A DNA stretch of 64,000 nucleotides from Taxawa tesnikishii (nom. ined.) (lineage: Eukaryota; Ascomycota; Dothideomycetes; Dothideales), in the NCBI GenBank assembly GCA_030247885.1, contig JAPDRO010000010.1, forward strand, positions 248,001 through 312,000. The letters run 5' to 3'. How positions within the stretch are numbered: the stretch's first letter is position 1; each line of letters starts with the position of its first letter. A program made the position numbers and the translations under genes. Of this stretch, positions 53,925 to 64,000 are shown one piece after another. The notes beneath the pieces are model-generated. The model was given only the letters and a program-made list of their open reading frames with translations. It had not been told where the DNA came from and made no database searches.

Positions 53925-55783
53925 ATCAGGCAGGACTAGCCTTGAGGATGGAATATGTACTGGATAGTTTGGTTGAGAAGAAACGAAAGGACCGTCTTCC
54001 GCAGTACCCTCTAGCCTAAGAAAACATATGTACCACTCAAGCAGACTGGATTAAGATAGAGAAGACCAAACCGAGCAAAGTTACAGGCAGTTGGTTGATT
54101 GATCGATTGTTGGGGCTATAAGCTCCGAGGGAGAGAGTTAATCGTTGATCAGGGAAAAACCACATCTTTATTGTCTTCCCAACTTAGCCAATTTCTTTCC
54201 CTTCTCAACCTCGCGCACATCAGAATTTCAGTCAAGCCTCAGGAGTAACTGCTGCACAAGATCTACCACCGCACGTCTATGTCCTCCCATCGTCTCTACG
54301 AACATCTTCCCGTGCACATATTTCTCCAGATGGCACGCTATCCAATGAGCCACAAGCTCCCACAATTCATCTTTTGTGCCCTCTTGCTCTGTGGTATTCT
54401 GACAAAAGATGTTAGATTGCGTTGTAGTTCGTGAAAAGTGATGTATCGTCGGGAGTGGACGTCGTTTTTCTCCGCGAAGACATAAGTTCTGACTCGACTA
54501 GGAAACACGTTCGCATGCTCCTCTCAGGACTCTGTGTTCTTACTTGGCTTGGGAATGAGCACCTCTCTGCTATGACTGCGCCCTGGGAACTGTGTCCATA
54601 GTGATTCTTTCTTGGGGATTGGCGTGGGGTTCCAAGCACACCCTAGGTACGGGTATAGGCTGAGGTTTATCACCCGACATGGTGCGCCACGTCTCTACTG
54701 CCCCCTCCTTTCTCGCAAGTGTACTCCCTGCGAACTCGGGGCCCATTGATACCTTTAGACTAGGCTCAAGACGTCCTCTTCCTGGGACTTTAGGCTGCTT
54801 CTCTAACCGAGCCCTTATGCGTACACTCAACAGCAACCAACGCATGCTTCCGTTGCATATGCACATATTTTCGATCTTGGTAGACACGTCATTCGCAACG
54901 TGGAGTCAGCTGATACGGGGCGAATATGCAGTGCTGCCCGGAAGGTCGTAGCCTATGTAGATGCAGTGTGACTTAGCTCCTAGTTAGTGCAAAATATTAG
55001 CAAGGGGCTTGTTTGAGCTATTTTGTGCGATGATAGTCCCTTATCAGATTATAAACATTGCGTTTACTCGATCGTGATGGGCTTTGTTGTCGCAGCCAGG
55101 GTGATAGTGCTATAGAGTTAGTTAACTGCCGACTCGCTATAACTAGCGGAGCTTGCAGCACCGATGGTGCCGATGCGATGTTTTCCGACGCTAATCCAGT
55201 AGCAGGTGCATGCACGACTCTATGCTTTAGTCATGCACTGTTCCTGCCTTATGACGCGAACTTGCAGAAAGCGTCTGTGATTTATAACAGAAGCTTGTCC
55301 CGGTCGACATGAGAATCTCATCTGGAATGCCAGGTTTCTGTAAGATGCCTGCACGAAGGAATAAGGAATATTACGCCGTGACTGAGGGCTTTAGGCTCGA
55401 AAAGCCTACTATATACTCTTCTTGGTGAGTCTAGTTTACTTGCGTGTTACGTACACTCCGCCTTGTTGACGCGCCCATAGGGCCAAAGCGCACGTCAAAG
55501 TCACAGGTTACCGCAATGCGAGCAGAACCCCTTATCATAAAGGTTTCCGCACACTAAGTGACGCGAAGCGGTTCATGAACGAATCAGGCTGTGGAGATTA
55601 TGTGCTCGACATCGTCACTGAAATGGAGAACACGACTCCAAATCGTAACGATTAAGCGTACTATGCAGTAGCAAACGGATGTCGGCCTAGCATCTATCCC
55701 TACTACTAGTGAGTCTGATGGATTTGTGACGTTAGTCGCTGAACTAATAGGCTGGGAGTACGGGAAATGGCGCACAACCAGAA
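53925..55783. other. Long gap, no firm gene
   Basis: Short frames only. A minus-strand frame at 54570-54887 has proline-rich text without motifs. I see no repeats or RNA genes. Confidence 0.35.
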
Positions 55784-56098
55784 GTGGAATACGTTCCTTA
55801 CAACTGTTACAAACACTTCCGAACTCGTGAGCAGGCAGAGAATTTTATACAAGACTGGATCGAAGCTTACATGGAGGTTGCCGTGGAGATGTGTAGAGAA
55901 CAGCTTGCAGCTGGATGGCGACCACTGCCGGAAGGAGCTCTAATCTGTACGACTCTTCATCCCCCTCAAAAAGAACGGCAAGACAGTGTCATAGAACTTG
56001 GTTCGCGGACTAGAGACTGTCACCATGGACCGAAAGAGGAATTTCGAAGTGTTGTGCGGATTGGGCTTGGTTTAGAGAGTGGACGGGTAGATGGCTAA
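55784..56098 (+). CDS. Hypothetical 104-codon frame
   Basis: The frame reads EYVPYNCYKHFRTREQAENF and IQDWIEAYMEVAVEMCREQL, an amphipathic, protein-like first half followed by weaker sequence. No family identified; the KHFRTREQAENFI block is faintly like a caulimovirus/RNase H1 N-terminal domain, but too little is present to claim it. The start codon is uncertain. Confidence 0.3.
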   Translation: MEYVPYNCYKHFRTREQAENFIQDWIEAYMEVAVEMCREQLAAGWRPLPEGALICTTLHPPQKERQDSVIELGSRTRDCHHGPKEEFRSVVRIGLGLESGRVDG

Positions 56099-56499
56099 CT
56101 CCGCTCTTTGCAGAGCGTCAGTTCGCAGCAATATTCTAGCCACATTCCTTGGGTAGCGTATCGCAACTTTTTCGCTCTGTTTCGCTATCCTTAGGACAAT
56201 CCTCGACTGTATTAGGCTCAACTAACTACGCGGTCCGAAACTAAGATGGGCTATAGCGTAATAGAGATTCTCGGATAGCCATTGTCACTACAATAGAGTG
56301 AGATCCTAGTCTCAGGTATCGTACATACGCCTCCCGACGTGGGAAGAGGTGGGTCCATTAATAAAAAACAACCGAGCTGTCTCCGGCAGACTCGTTGCTA
56401 GTGATGACGAGCTGAAGAAGGTCAATATGACTTCCTACTATCTGTGCTCTCAAGACGGCAACTAACCAACTCCGCCAAGCACCATGCCTCACTAGTTGG
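56099..56499. other. Gap, no gene seen
   Basis: No recognisable open frame or repeat between the hypothetical frame and the next pogo relic. Confidence 0.35.
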
Positions 56500-57150
56500 G
56501 TATGATTCATGGCCCCAGACGTTTTTCTCTGCCGTCAACAGTGGTCAGCCACTCGTAGTCGTGACTATCAGACGTCCAGCCGCTGCTGCTGGTTGAGCGA
56601 CTCCAGTCCTTGGGTGTTTCCGCGGGTACCTACGCAGTATCCATGTTTCGCTCTGAGATGGCCAAGGGTGGATCAGCCGTGCCGGCAGCGCTTACGCGCT
56701 CGACTGCGGTTATCCACCCTTATCTGCTTTCGATCTGCTTCCAACGGGCTGCCTCGCGTATATCAACCAATGCTCTTGACGATTGACTTGCTCCGACTGC
56801 GAAACCAGTTTCATCCATATTATAGACGCATTTTATCGGTACTAGCATTGCAGGAAAAGCTCCGTTTCCGCGTCGAACCACCTCTTTACGCCGGCCGTCA
56901 TGGTGTGCCGCTTCGAGCCGCACACTGCTAGACTCACGAGTCTAAGCGCCTGCGATCTGGGGATAGCGAATTTTCAAGTAATCGAGCCGTGCTCCGCCAA
57001 TTGACCGAAGAGAGTGTAGTTGTCTTCGAAGGCCGAACACGACCGCGTCGAATATCTTCAGTCGTTCCCATGGTCAACGCGAGCGAGGCAGGGGATCCAG
57101 TACGTTTAAGACCTGTAACCCGTCGTAACAATGTCCTTTGTTCCGCGTTT
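56500..57150 (-). mobile_element. Pogo-like transposase relic, heavily degraded
   Basis: The frame 56923-56720 reads CVYNMDETGFAVGASQSSRA, the first catalytic block of a DDE_1 transposase, then WKQIESR. Further down, WITAVERVSAAG continues the family pattern. Upstream pieces (56934-57150) are scrambled over frames. Several stops and shifts; no ends identified. Confidence 0.6.
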
Positions 57151-57759
57151 AGAGACCTGCTCCTGTTAGTACACTGTAGCGCGCGAAGTTCGTCCAGATA
57201 TACGATCTCGAAGGGTTGTGTTTAGAGCGTCAAATACGATATCAGCTTCGCGGATTGACGAGCATTTCTTCTTTCACAAAGCACAAGTTTCGTTCTGGAT
57301 ACTAGACTCCGGATAGGCTAGTATGTAATGTGTAGAAGTAGTCATGGTGGTTGGTAGTGACGTTGAAAACACGAAAGGTGAGAACTCGGTGATTCATTAC
57401 CCCACCTGACTCCTCCTAGTGTCCACATCCCGGTGGGGTTCTGTTAGCGTCGCTCTGCCAAACTGCTCAAAACACGGCCAACTCACTTTGTTTGACCGTA
57501 TACACCCCCAACAGCAGCGATGTGGCTATTTTCAGCTTGTGCTAGCAAGCTGCAACTGACACCACAAGGCGAAAAAAGCCAAGCCATGAAATCATTCGAG
57601 CCCCGTCACGTCGCAGTCGCTTTGCTAGCTCTTTCGCTATACCCCTCACTGAAGAAGGTTAATCGTGGCTTGAGGCCGCTTTTGGCGATAGAGAGTACCT
57701 TTACTAGTTGGTGCGTGCGTTCTCGAGTTCTTGAAAGTCTGCTATATAGTATGCGAAGG
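57151..57759. other. Gap between two transposon relics
   Basis: An open stretch at 57520-57786 may belong partly to the Tc1/mariner relic that follows (VRSRVLESLLYSMRRQN). Otherwise nothing is recognised. Confidence 0.35.
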
Positions 57760-58340
57760 CAGAATACGAGGACTACGGCTCGATAGATAAGCCTAAGGTG
57801 GTGGGGCATGCTAGGCGGCCAAAGAGGATGACTATAGGTATCAAGGATAAGCGAGCACAGTTCATTTGCGAGCATAACGACGTCTGGCGCGGGGAACTTA
57901 TCGATCGCGTACTCTTTAACTATGTTTTCGAGGTCTCGAAGGCTACGATGCTCGCTCAATAAAGAAGCTAGGGTTCTCGAGGAAGCTATTGTAGAGACTG
58001 GCCGCACAGGCTAATCCAGTGTATAGGCGGCGGTTCCACGAAGAACTGTAGACTTCTCAGCCCTACCAGTTGGTATTTGCAGACAAGTTGAACGCGTGTA
58101 AGGATACGGTTCAAAGACGGCTTAGTTTGCTGGCCGTAGGCGTGCGGACGATGGACATGGTTTCGAAGAAGAGCTGAACTCGCCACACAGTTCTGTCTGC
58201 GCTGAACATCAATGGCTACATACTAGACATTGCATTCGTTATAGACAGCGCCGTGCATAGTAACATGTTCGAGATCTGGTTCTTGAGAAGCTCTATCATG
58301 TTCTCTTTTGAAATGCTGCTGTGGCCAAGCCAAAATCTGA
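57760..58340 (+). mobile_element. Tc1/mariner (DDE_3-type) transposase relic
   Basis: Pieces in order: DKPKVVGHARRPKRMTIGIK, FNYVFEVSKATMLAQ (HTH part), NPVYRRRFHEEL, QPYQLVFADKLNACKDTV (first catalytic region, the Asp-Glu position altered), TRHTVLSALNINGYI, and a trailing SAVHSNMFEIWFL. Order and spacing match fungal DDE_3 transposases, with several stops in between. It lies next to the membrane-protein gene at 58470. Confidence 0.55.
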
Positions 58341-58469
58341 GGATCCGGGCAAATAGCGCAGGATACCACACTACCCCTGTGACTCAGCGTATTCACGGCC
58401 CGATCACGCTTCCCCTGCGTCCGCCTCCCACTCATCGGTACGCTCTGGCGCAGCAGCATTCAGTCTATC

Positions 58470-59007
58470 CTAAGATTGACTGCCCTGCCTAGGCGCTTGC
58501 CGCATAGCTTGCTCCAAAAGACGCCGGAAGGAACCCGGCCCGGCTTCTACACCTTCCAAGCTCCCAGTATATTGCTCCAGCTCTCTAAGAACCGTGTTGA
58601 TGCCGAGGTGCTGCAACAACACGCCAGCGTCTGTGTGTATGATTCAGCCTCTGGTCAGTCGAAGACGGCTCAGTATTGCTCATCGATGACTACATACTTT
58701 GAGGTCTACCGGGAGTGATGCGGGATCTGTCGTTGCTCCTCGCGACTCCGCCACGCTGCTGTCGGCAGCTCTTGATCATGGCGAACACTGCGACTACCAC
58801 AGCTATGGCCAAGACTGCCAGACTAACAGCAAATATGATCGCAACTGTCTGTCCACTTCTGAGGTAGAAGCGAAGGTCAAGCGTGGAACCGCTTCCTGGA
58901 TTCTTCTGAGCAACTTCATAGCTGTCTGTTGAAGACACAAGCTTACCTTTTGACGACGCTTCAGCTGCCACTGCGGTTACGTCGTGGCCAAGAGAAGTCA
59001 CTGGCAT
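58470..59007 (-). CDS. Small single-pass membrane protein, 156 aa, two exons
   Basis: Exon 1 is 58698-59007 and exon 2 is 58470-58630, with a 67-nt intron (GTATGT..ACACAG). Together they give 471 nt, exactly 157 codons. The start is MPVTSLGHDVTAVAAEASSK, with no clear signal peptide. Residues about 54-78 (VAIIFAVSLAVLAIAVVVAV) form one membrane span followed by the basic KSCRQQR, predicting an N-out, C-in orientation. The C-terminal part (LGINTVLRELEQYTG, FRRLLEQAMRQAPRQ) is helical. No family recognised; the layout is common among short fungal proteins of unknown role. Confidence 0.6.
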
Positions 59008-59066
59008 GGTGAATATCGTACGATGAAGGAGGGTATGCGTCCTTTGGTGGGCGGCTCTGGTCTGAC

Positions 59067-59084
59067 TGACGTGACAGCTTTATA
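59067..59084 (-). promoter_or_regulatory. TATA box and CRE-like site upstream of the membrane-protein gene
   Basis: On the minus strand TATAAA lies 72 bp before the ATG at 59007. A TGACGTGA-type motif, readable on the plus strand, lies immediately nearer to the gene. Position and order support a promoter for the 58470-59007 gene, but no transcript data are available. Confidence 0.4.
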
Positions 59085-60740
59085 CATCAAAACAATGGGC
59101 GTTGCACAGATCGTCGTTGGTTACACACATCCTCCTGTGCTACTGTGAAGCCGTGGACCAAGCGCAAAGTAGAATAGCATTGTCGCGCAAGACGCGGATC
59201 CTCGCAAACCCTACTCCAACCGTACGACGGATCACCTCACCGCCTCATGACTTCGGCCGTGGCTGCTTCGTTCATTTAAGACTCACTGCTTAGAGCATAT
59301 CCTTTGTAAAGGTTATCGCCAAAGGACGGCGAACATGGTGTGAAGCGTTGGGGAACTTCGCCTTACGCCGCGAGGCTTAGCAACTGGGCTTTAGTACATA
59401 CCGAGCGTAAAGACTGACATGCTTGTGATCTAACTGTCATCGGCGAAAGGTGCCAGCCAGACTTACTGTCTGGAAACATAAATCTCTCTCATGAACGTGG
59501 AATACTGTACGGGCTGTTGTGCGGAGATGGCTGCATGGATGCCGAAAGGGTCTTGCAGCGAGCAGGACCGGAATTTATCGCAACTGCATAGGGCACTCTT
59601 GCAAATGCAAAAGCGATGCAAGTTTCACGAGTGCTACGTCGGCTCTAGGTTCAGCGGTACTACAAGACGACTTCTTTGACCAATTATGCAGCTTGTGTTG
59701 GCGCTAGCTCCAAGCTCAACACGTCTGGCCATTGCTGCGCAGGGATAGAGCCTCGCAACGTGTAGATCTTTGCGCAATGCGACGGCAACGGCAGCAAGCC
59801 TAACCCAGCGGGAAGCGACGAACTGGGCGATGCGAAAGAGGAGATGAGACACACGCGCTTTGCTGCATGATGCAGAAACGTACAGATGGAGTCCTGCCAG
59901 CTGCCCAACATGGCTGCTCGTTCCACTCCCAGACGTCTTGTAGCTGCCTGACCTATGCTTCACCGACGGACTCTTCTTGTCAAGATAATAGCGTGGGGTG
60001 CGCGACGCTCTTCTCCCTCTCCACCACAATCTGTTGCGGAGCGTCGAGCTCAGCATCGATACACGGGCGTCATTCCGCACCAGTCCGTTGTTGTGCGCAT
60101 GAGCTGGCTGTGACGGGATTAGAAGTCACAGTTGCTGTCTGGAAGCGGATGCAAAGGCTCGACGGGTGAGCAAGAAGCGCTCCTGTCGAAGGGCCTACAG
60201 AACAAGTGCGTAAACGATGTCTAATTACAGTATTGGAAGTCCAGTCATTGAGTAGCTGCCTCCGAATGTCGAATTTGGACTGTTCCGACAGTCCGACGCG
60301 CGGTTCTTGGTGTGAAACGGAGTGTGGCTAGGAGTTCAGTTATTCCAGTTTTTAATATCGAGCACCGATGCGGGGTCTGTTATGGTAAAGGCAAGTAAAC
60401 CATTCTGAGTCATTGGGTTAGGGTTCGCTGTGGCTTGCGACAGAAATGAGGGGATCGTAGTGCGCCGTTCACGACATGAGCGACGATCGCTCCTGTCGTA
60501 GATGTCGCGGGCGTCGCGGGCTTTATGTGCGACTTTGGCAGCTAACGAAGTTGCCAAGCCTGTCGCGCATGCTGCCGCGGGGCTTGTAACACTCTCGTGG
60601 TCATCTCCAGGGCAGAACGCACCAACACTGCGTGCGTGCCTGCGCATACGCCTTCGAGCTGGATATTCTAGACTAGCAGCAGTGGCTGGACGTCTGATAA
60701 CCCAGGTCGCTGGTGGCTGACTACTGTCCTTGACCCCTTG
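59085..60740. other. Long gap, no firm gene
   Basis: Frames such as 59634-60080 and 60336-60647 on the minus strand lack known motifs. No repeats recognised. Confidence 0.35.
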
Positions 60741-61310
60741 ACGCGGCCTGACGACCCTACAGCGCGGCGACTACTAATCATGGACAGCCATAACAACCAT
60801 ATAACTTCAAACATAATGGCCTTCTGCATAGAGAGGGGCAGGCCTTGTGCCTTTGAGTCCTACAATAGCGCTTGACAAGCTGCTTACCAAGCTAACCATG
60901 GGGGACCCACAATCTCATACACCTCTACAACAACCCGATCTGGATCTTTCGCTACTCGACAACTCTCCTCCAGATGGCATCGGACTACGTGAAGCAATCG
61001 CAATGCTCAACCCGACTATCAAAGCCGCACAGGATCTTCTTTCTCTAGGTTAAGCGCTACACGGAGATGATGACTCGCACTATTAAAGTAACGCGAAGCG
61101 AGAACGTCACTCTACGGAAGCAGGTCAGAGAGCAGCAAGAGCTTCTTAGTTCCCGAAAGGCTCGGGAGAAAGACAATCAGGTTGCATCAAAGGGGAGGTT
61201 TGTGTTTAGCACCCAAGAAGTTCTCGAGATAGCAGGGGAAGCGAAGCGGATTCATCAAAGAAGAATTAGCGCGGACGGCCACGCAAACGTGCAATCGAGG
61301 ACATAGCAGG
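60741..61310 (+). mobile_element. Pogo-like transposase relic (second catalytic block to coiled coil)
   Basis: RRLLIMDSHNNHITSNIMAFC is the LLIMDGH block with Gly changed to Ser. After a collapsed region come PLSPTIALDKLL, GIGLREAIAMLNPTIKAAQ and then TLRKQVREQQELLSSRKARE, the usual C-terminal coiled coil of these proteins. It resembles the fragment at 40086. No terminal repeats found. Confidence 0.6.
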
Positions 61311-64000
61311 GGACGAGGAAGAAAAAGTGTTTGGAAACATCTCTAGCGACTTAGATTCTGACTGTATCATTGTTGCGACACGTGCATAGCGACTGAAGCT
61401 AGGAGGTAGCAGTTTGGTGGTCGGGAGGGGCCGCTTAGTACGAAGAGTCTCTGCAGATGCGAAAGAAGTGCCTAGGAGACAGTGGCCGCAGCGCTATAAG
61501 TATAGTGGTTAGCCGTTTCGCGTGTGACAGGTCCATCGTATGGAACATATGAGGCGCAGCGAGTACGCGATGATCGTAAGATGAAAAGATAAGTGCTATG
61601 CTTATACGGGCGACTAATCGTGATTGTGCGCGGAGCGCGGTTAACGCTTATTTGATGTTTCAAGGACGTTAATTGATTCGTGCACTATACCGCACTACTA
61701 TAATCCAAAAGCTTCTCACACCAATTTCATTACAATCCAAGTACGATATTTCCTACCTTCTAGCTCCATAGCAAGGCTACGGACGTTTGGCAATGGAGAT
61801 TATTTCCTAAATCCTACTATTTAGCGGCTATAACGCACTTTCTTCTAGCATCGTGGATGCATAGCAAAAGTGTAAGTAACAGGTATTAGAACTTGGTTTC
61901 CTGTAAAGTGTCTAAGCGTATAGACATAAATAAGGATGCCGTTGCTTCATCTCGCTTGCTAGTGCTAATGGAACGATAAGATGTGGTTTCCTGGATCCCG
62001 GAAAGCCGCGATATCCCTGCAGAATATAAGAGCTATACCGCTTTTGTACTCGCTTCTATTCAAAATAGGGTCTAGGACCCTTAGAATCTGGCTGTGTCTC
62101 GCCTATCTAAAAAGGAGGGCAACTATGAAATTATTACGATACCGCCTAGGGAACACTTGTTAGATGCCTGCAACTACTCAACTCTTAGGATGCCTATCGT
62201 TCGGGGTTTCTTGGATATGGATATCAGAATTGTGCATCCTACTATATTCCAGGCTTTTCCTGGAACAAATCCGGACCACTAGCGATCCTATAACAAAGCA
62301 TTGCACACCGCCTACATACCAAATAGAATCGCCTACCTCGTTTTCAGGGCACAGTTTGCTAACGGTAGAGCAGTAGTGAAGCTGAATCAGAATCTTGCCA
62401 TGTTTCTCCTTGAATCCGAAATGGATAGAAGTTCGCTAAGAGCTTACTATTGTCCGGTTGGTTCGGAGCAGTTCGCTATTACGCAGGACGTAAGACTACA
62501 TGACTTCCCTAGCACGTGTGCTCATCAAAACATGACCGTCAAATACTGTAGTCTTGAGAAGCTGACCATCTTTCCTGCTGCCACTAGCACGTGTGTAAAG
62601 ACGAACCTTGTCTTAGACGTTGTTGTCGCCATCGCATGCGAAGAAAGGCCCGAAGTCGATCACCGCCATCGGGGGTTAAGGAACAGAAGACAGATAGCTT
62701 TGTAACAAAATCTTCGAGTTGACGTTAACGTTGACGTCAGCAGAACCTAGGGTAGCAAGAAGGATTGCGCGTGGCATTGGGGGTTTAGAGCGCTATTAGA
62801 GAATGCTATCGTCCTCTGTACACCTGCTCAGAACAAAAATTTTGCGTATAATACGATGTCCATACCACGTCAGAGATGTCGGCGCTAGCACCAAAGATGG
62901 TTTGACATGCACTACAGCTCTGTCCAGTGCCTGTTATCGATCGGTGTACACTCTTCTGTCGTGCGTTGACACAAGAAGAAGTCTTTGACTGCGAGCCAGA
63001 TACCTCTAAGCAGGCTATCGGGTCTTCGGCGTTCCAGCATTCTTGGTTCGTGTGGTTGGAATTGTGCTGGTGTCCATGCGGTTGTCATGGTATACAGGGC
63101 GAGCGGCCGTCGGCCATCTATGCCTCCGCCGAGGAACTGCGTGCGGTAAGGCGTTCGAGTGCGCGGTCGAGCTGGATGAGATGACATTGTGGAGGTCGCA
63201 AGAGGTAAATGCTCGTACGAGGGTACGTAAGCCACTGTAGGGACGTTGATGGATAGCTGGCTCGGTATGGAGCGCATTGTGCTGAGCTGTTGTTCCTGTG
63301 GGCTTGTGGGCGAGCGATCGCAGAGATAAATAGACTAAGAGCGTCTGGAGGCGCAGTATGTGATTGTGTGACGTTCCGCGCTTAGCAAACACGCATGATT
63401 GGGCAAGCCGCTTGAATTCGCTTGCCTGCCGCCTTTCTGAGGAATACAGCTTACGAGTAATTCCGATTCCTCGGGCTGTATCATGTTTTGAGCTATACGC
63501 GATACGCTATATCGAGAGCCGACCGGAATGCATCAGTTTCATGGAATCATTAGAAGTGGGTGTATGTCATTCGTACAGTCATTGGAGATCTGGGTGAAGG
63601 CGACCAGCTGGTATAATCTGGGTAATCCGATCGATCGAGGGCTTGTAGGCCGAGCTTCCCCACACTTGGTCGGACCACGGCACGAGCGCTTGCAACTCAG
63701 TCCATCGATGAGCAGGACCGAGGCTTGGACTATGTGCCTTGCGACGCAACAAAAACAACCCTAACATCATCGCTCGTCATGACATGGTCGCATTGGAATG
63801 GGTTATGCACTGTATGTACTAATCAAACAAGGCCTTTGGCTATAGGGAGAAGAGGAGCTTATAGCAACCGTTACTCAGCAATCATCGCCGTACTCGGTAG
63901 CGCGACGGCTGTAGCTATCTTGACCGCCTGCCGCAATGGCCGCAGGTCTTACACCTGTCCTCGCCGACACTAGTCCCAGCTCCTCAAACCAGGACAACGT
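61311..64000. other. Long terminal gap, no gene supported
   Basis: A frame at 62301-62705 (AYIPNRIAYLVFRAQFANGR) is the longest readable one but has no recognised motif. The segment near 61680-62300 is mildly AT-rich. Nothing else could be supported up to the end of the window. Confidence 0.35.

Noticed and set aside
55784-55930. RNase H1 N-terminal (viroplasmin-like) domain
   Set aside because: Only a faint likeness over about 15 residues, with the key aromatic and Gly positions missing.
1-64000. CRISPR array, bacterial operons, riboswitches
   Set aside because: Spliced genes and fungal transposons show this is eukaryotic DNA; no direct-repeat spacer array is present.
1-64000. Starship-type element with a DUF3435 tyrosine recombinase captain
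   Set aside because: No tyrosine recombinase motifs were found; mobile DNA here is of DDE type.

Overview
The window looks like a transposon-rich accessory or subtelomeric-type segment of a filamentous ascomycete. Supporting signs are short introns of about 35-116 nt with GTAAGT-type donors, fungal hybrid histidine kinases, an NB-ARC (NLR-like) relic, many pogo/Fot1-like and Tc1-like transposons, and AT-rich TpA-rich blocks that resemble RIP-degraded DNA. A Dothideomycete is a reasonable guess but cannot be proved from the sequence.

Layout. (1) 0.24-13.5 kb: a multi-gene block that I read as one large Plavaka-type (CACTA-related) DNA transposon. It has two or three uncharacterised genes on the minus strand, an SNF2-like helicase, and a Plavaka transposase with a C2H2 finger leader. 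Every intergenic gap holds a cluster of the 7-bp palindrome CGANTCG, often at 12-bp spacing, and the clusters stop at 13.49 kb. (2) 13.98-17.68 kb: two full-length pogo/Fot1-like elements 6 bp apart inside an AT-rich block. (3) 18.5-21.6 kb: a hybrid histidine kinase pseudogene cut between its kinase and receiver parts by a 167-bp MITE with perfect 44-bp inverted repeats. (4) 22.0-23.3 kb: an NLR-type NB-ARC fragment truncated at a degraded pogo-like element. (5) 24.7-25.8 kb: a pyroglutamyl-peptidase-like gene lacking the catalytic His. (6) 26.3-29.75 kb: a second pogo family (copy B1) and a Tc1-like relic. (7) 29.9-32.0 kb: an intact PAS-PAS hybrid histidine kinase. (8) 32.6-34.4 kb: a six-exon SAM plus HMG-box regulator gene. 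(9) 36.5-43.6 kb: Tc1 and pogo relics, a 1-kb AT-rich block and a third copy of the first pogo family. (10) 43.7-47.6 kb: minus-strand host genes, namely a 66-aa SMP-like protein, a dsRNA-binding-domain protein and uncharacterised families, some broken. (11) 47.86-52.35 kb: pogo family C directly abutting a second B copy (B2), the two sharing one TA target. (12) 52.7-64 kb: an uncharacterised coiled-coil gene, a small single-pass membrane protein gene, and scattered pogo and Tc1 fossils with long stretches where I see nothing.

How it fits together. Mobile DNA dominates. At least four pogo families share ends beginning ACG or CCG and TA targets, and two families have near-identical copies, which suggests recent activity. 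Host genes are islands between insertions, and two of them (histidine kinase, NLR) are visibly broken by or at insertions. Many frame breaks fall in short C, A or dinucleotide runs, so some may be slippage or assembly error rather than real inactivation.
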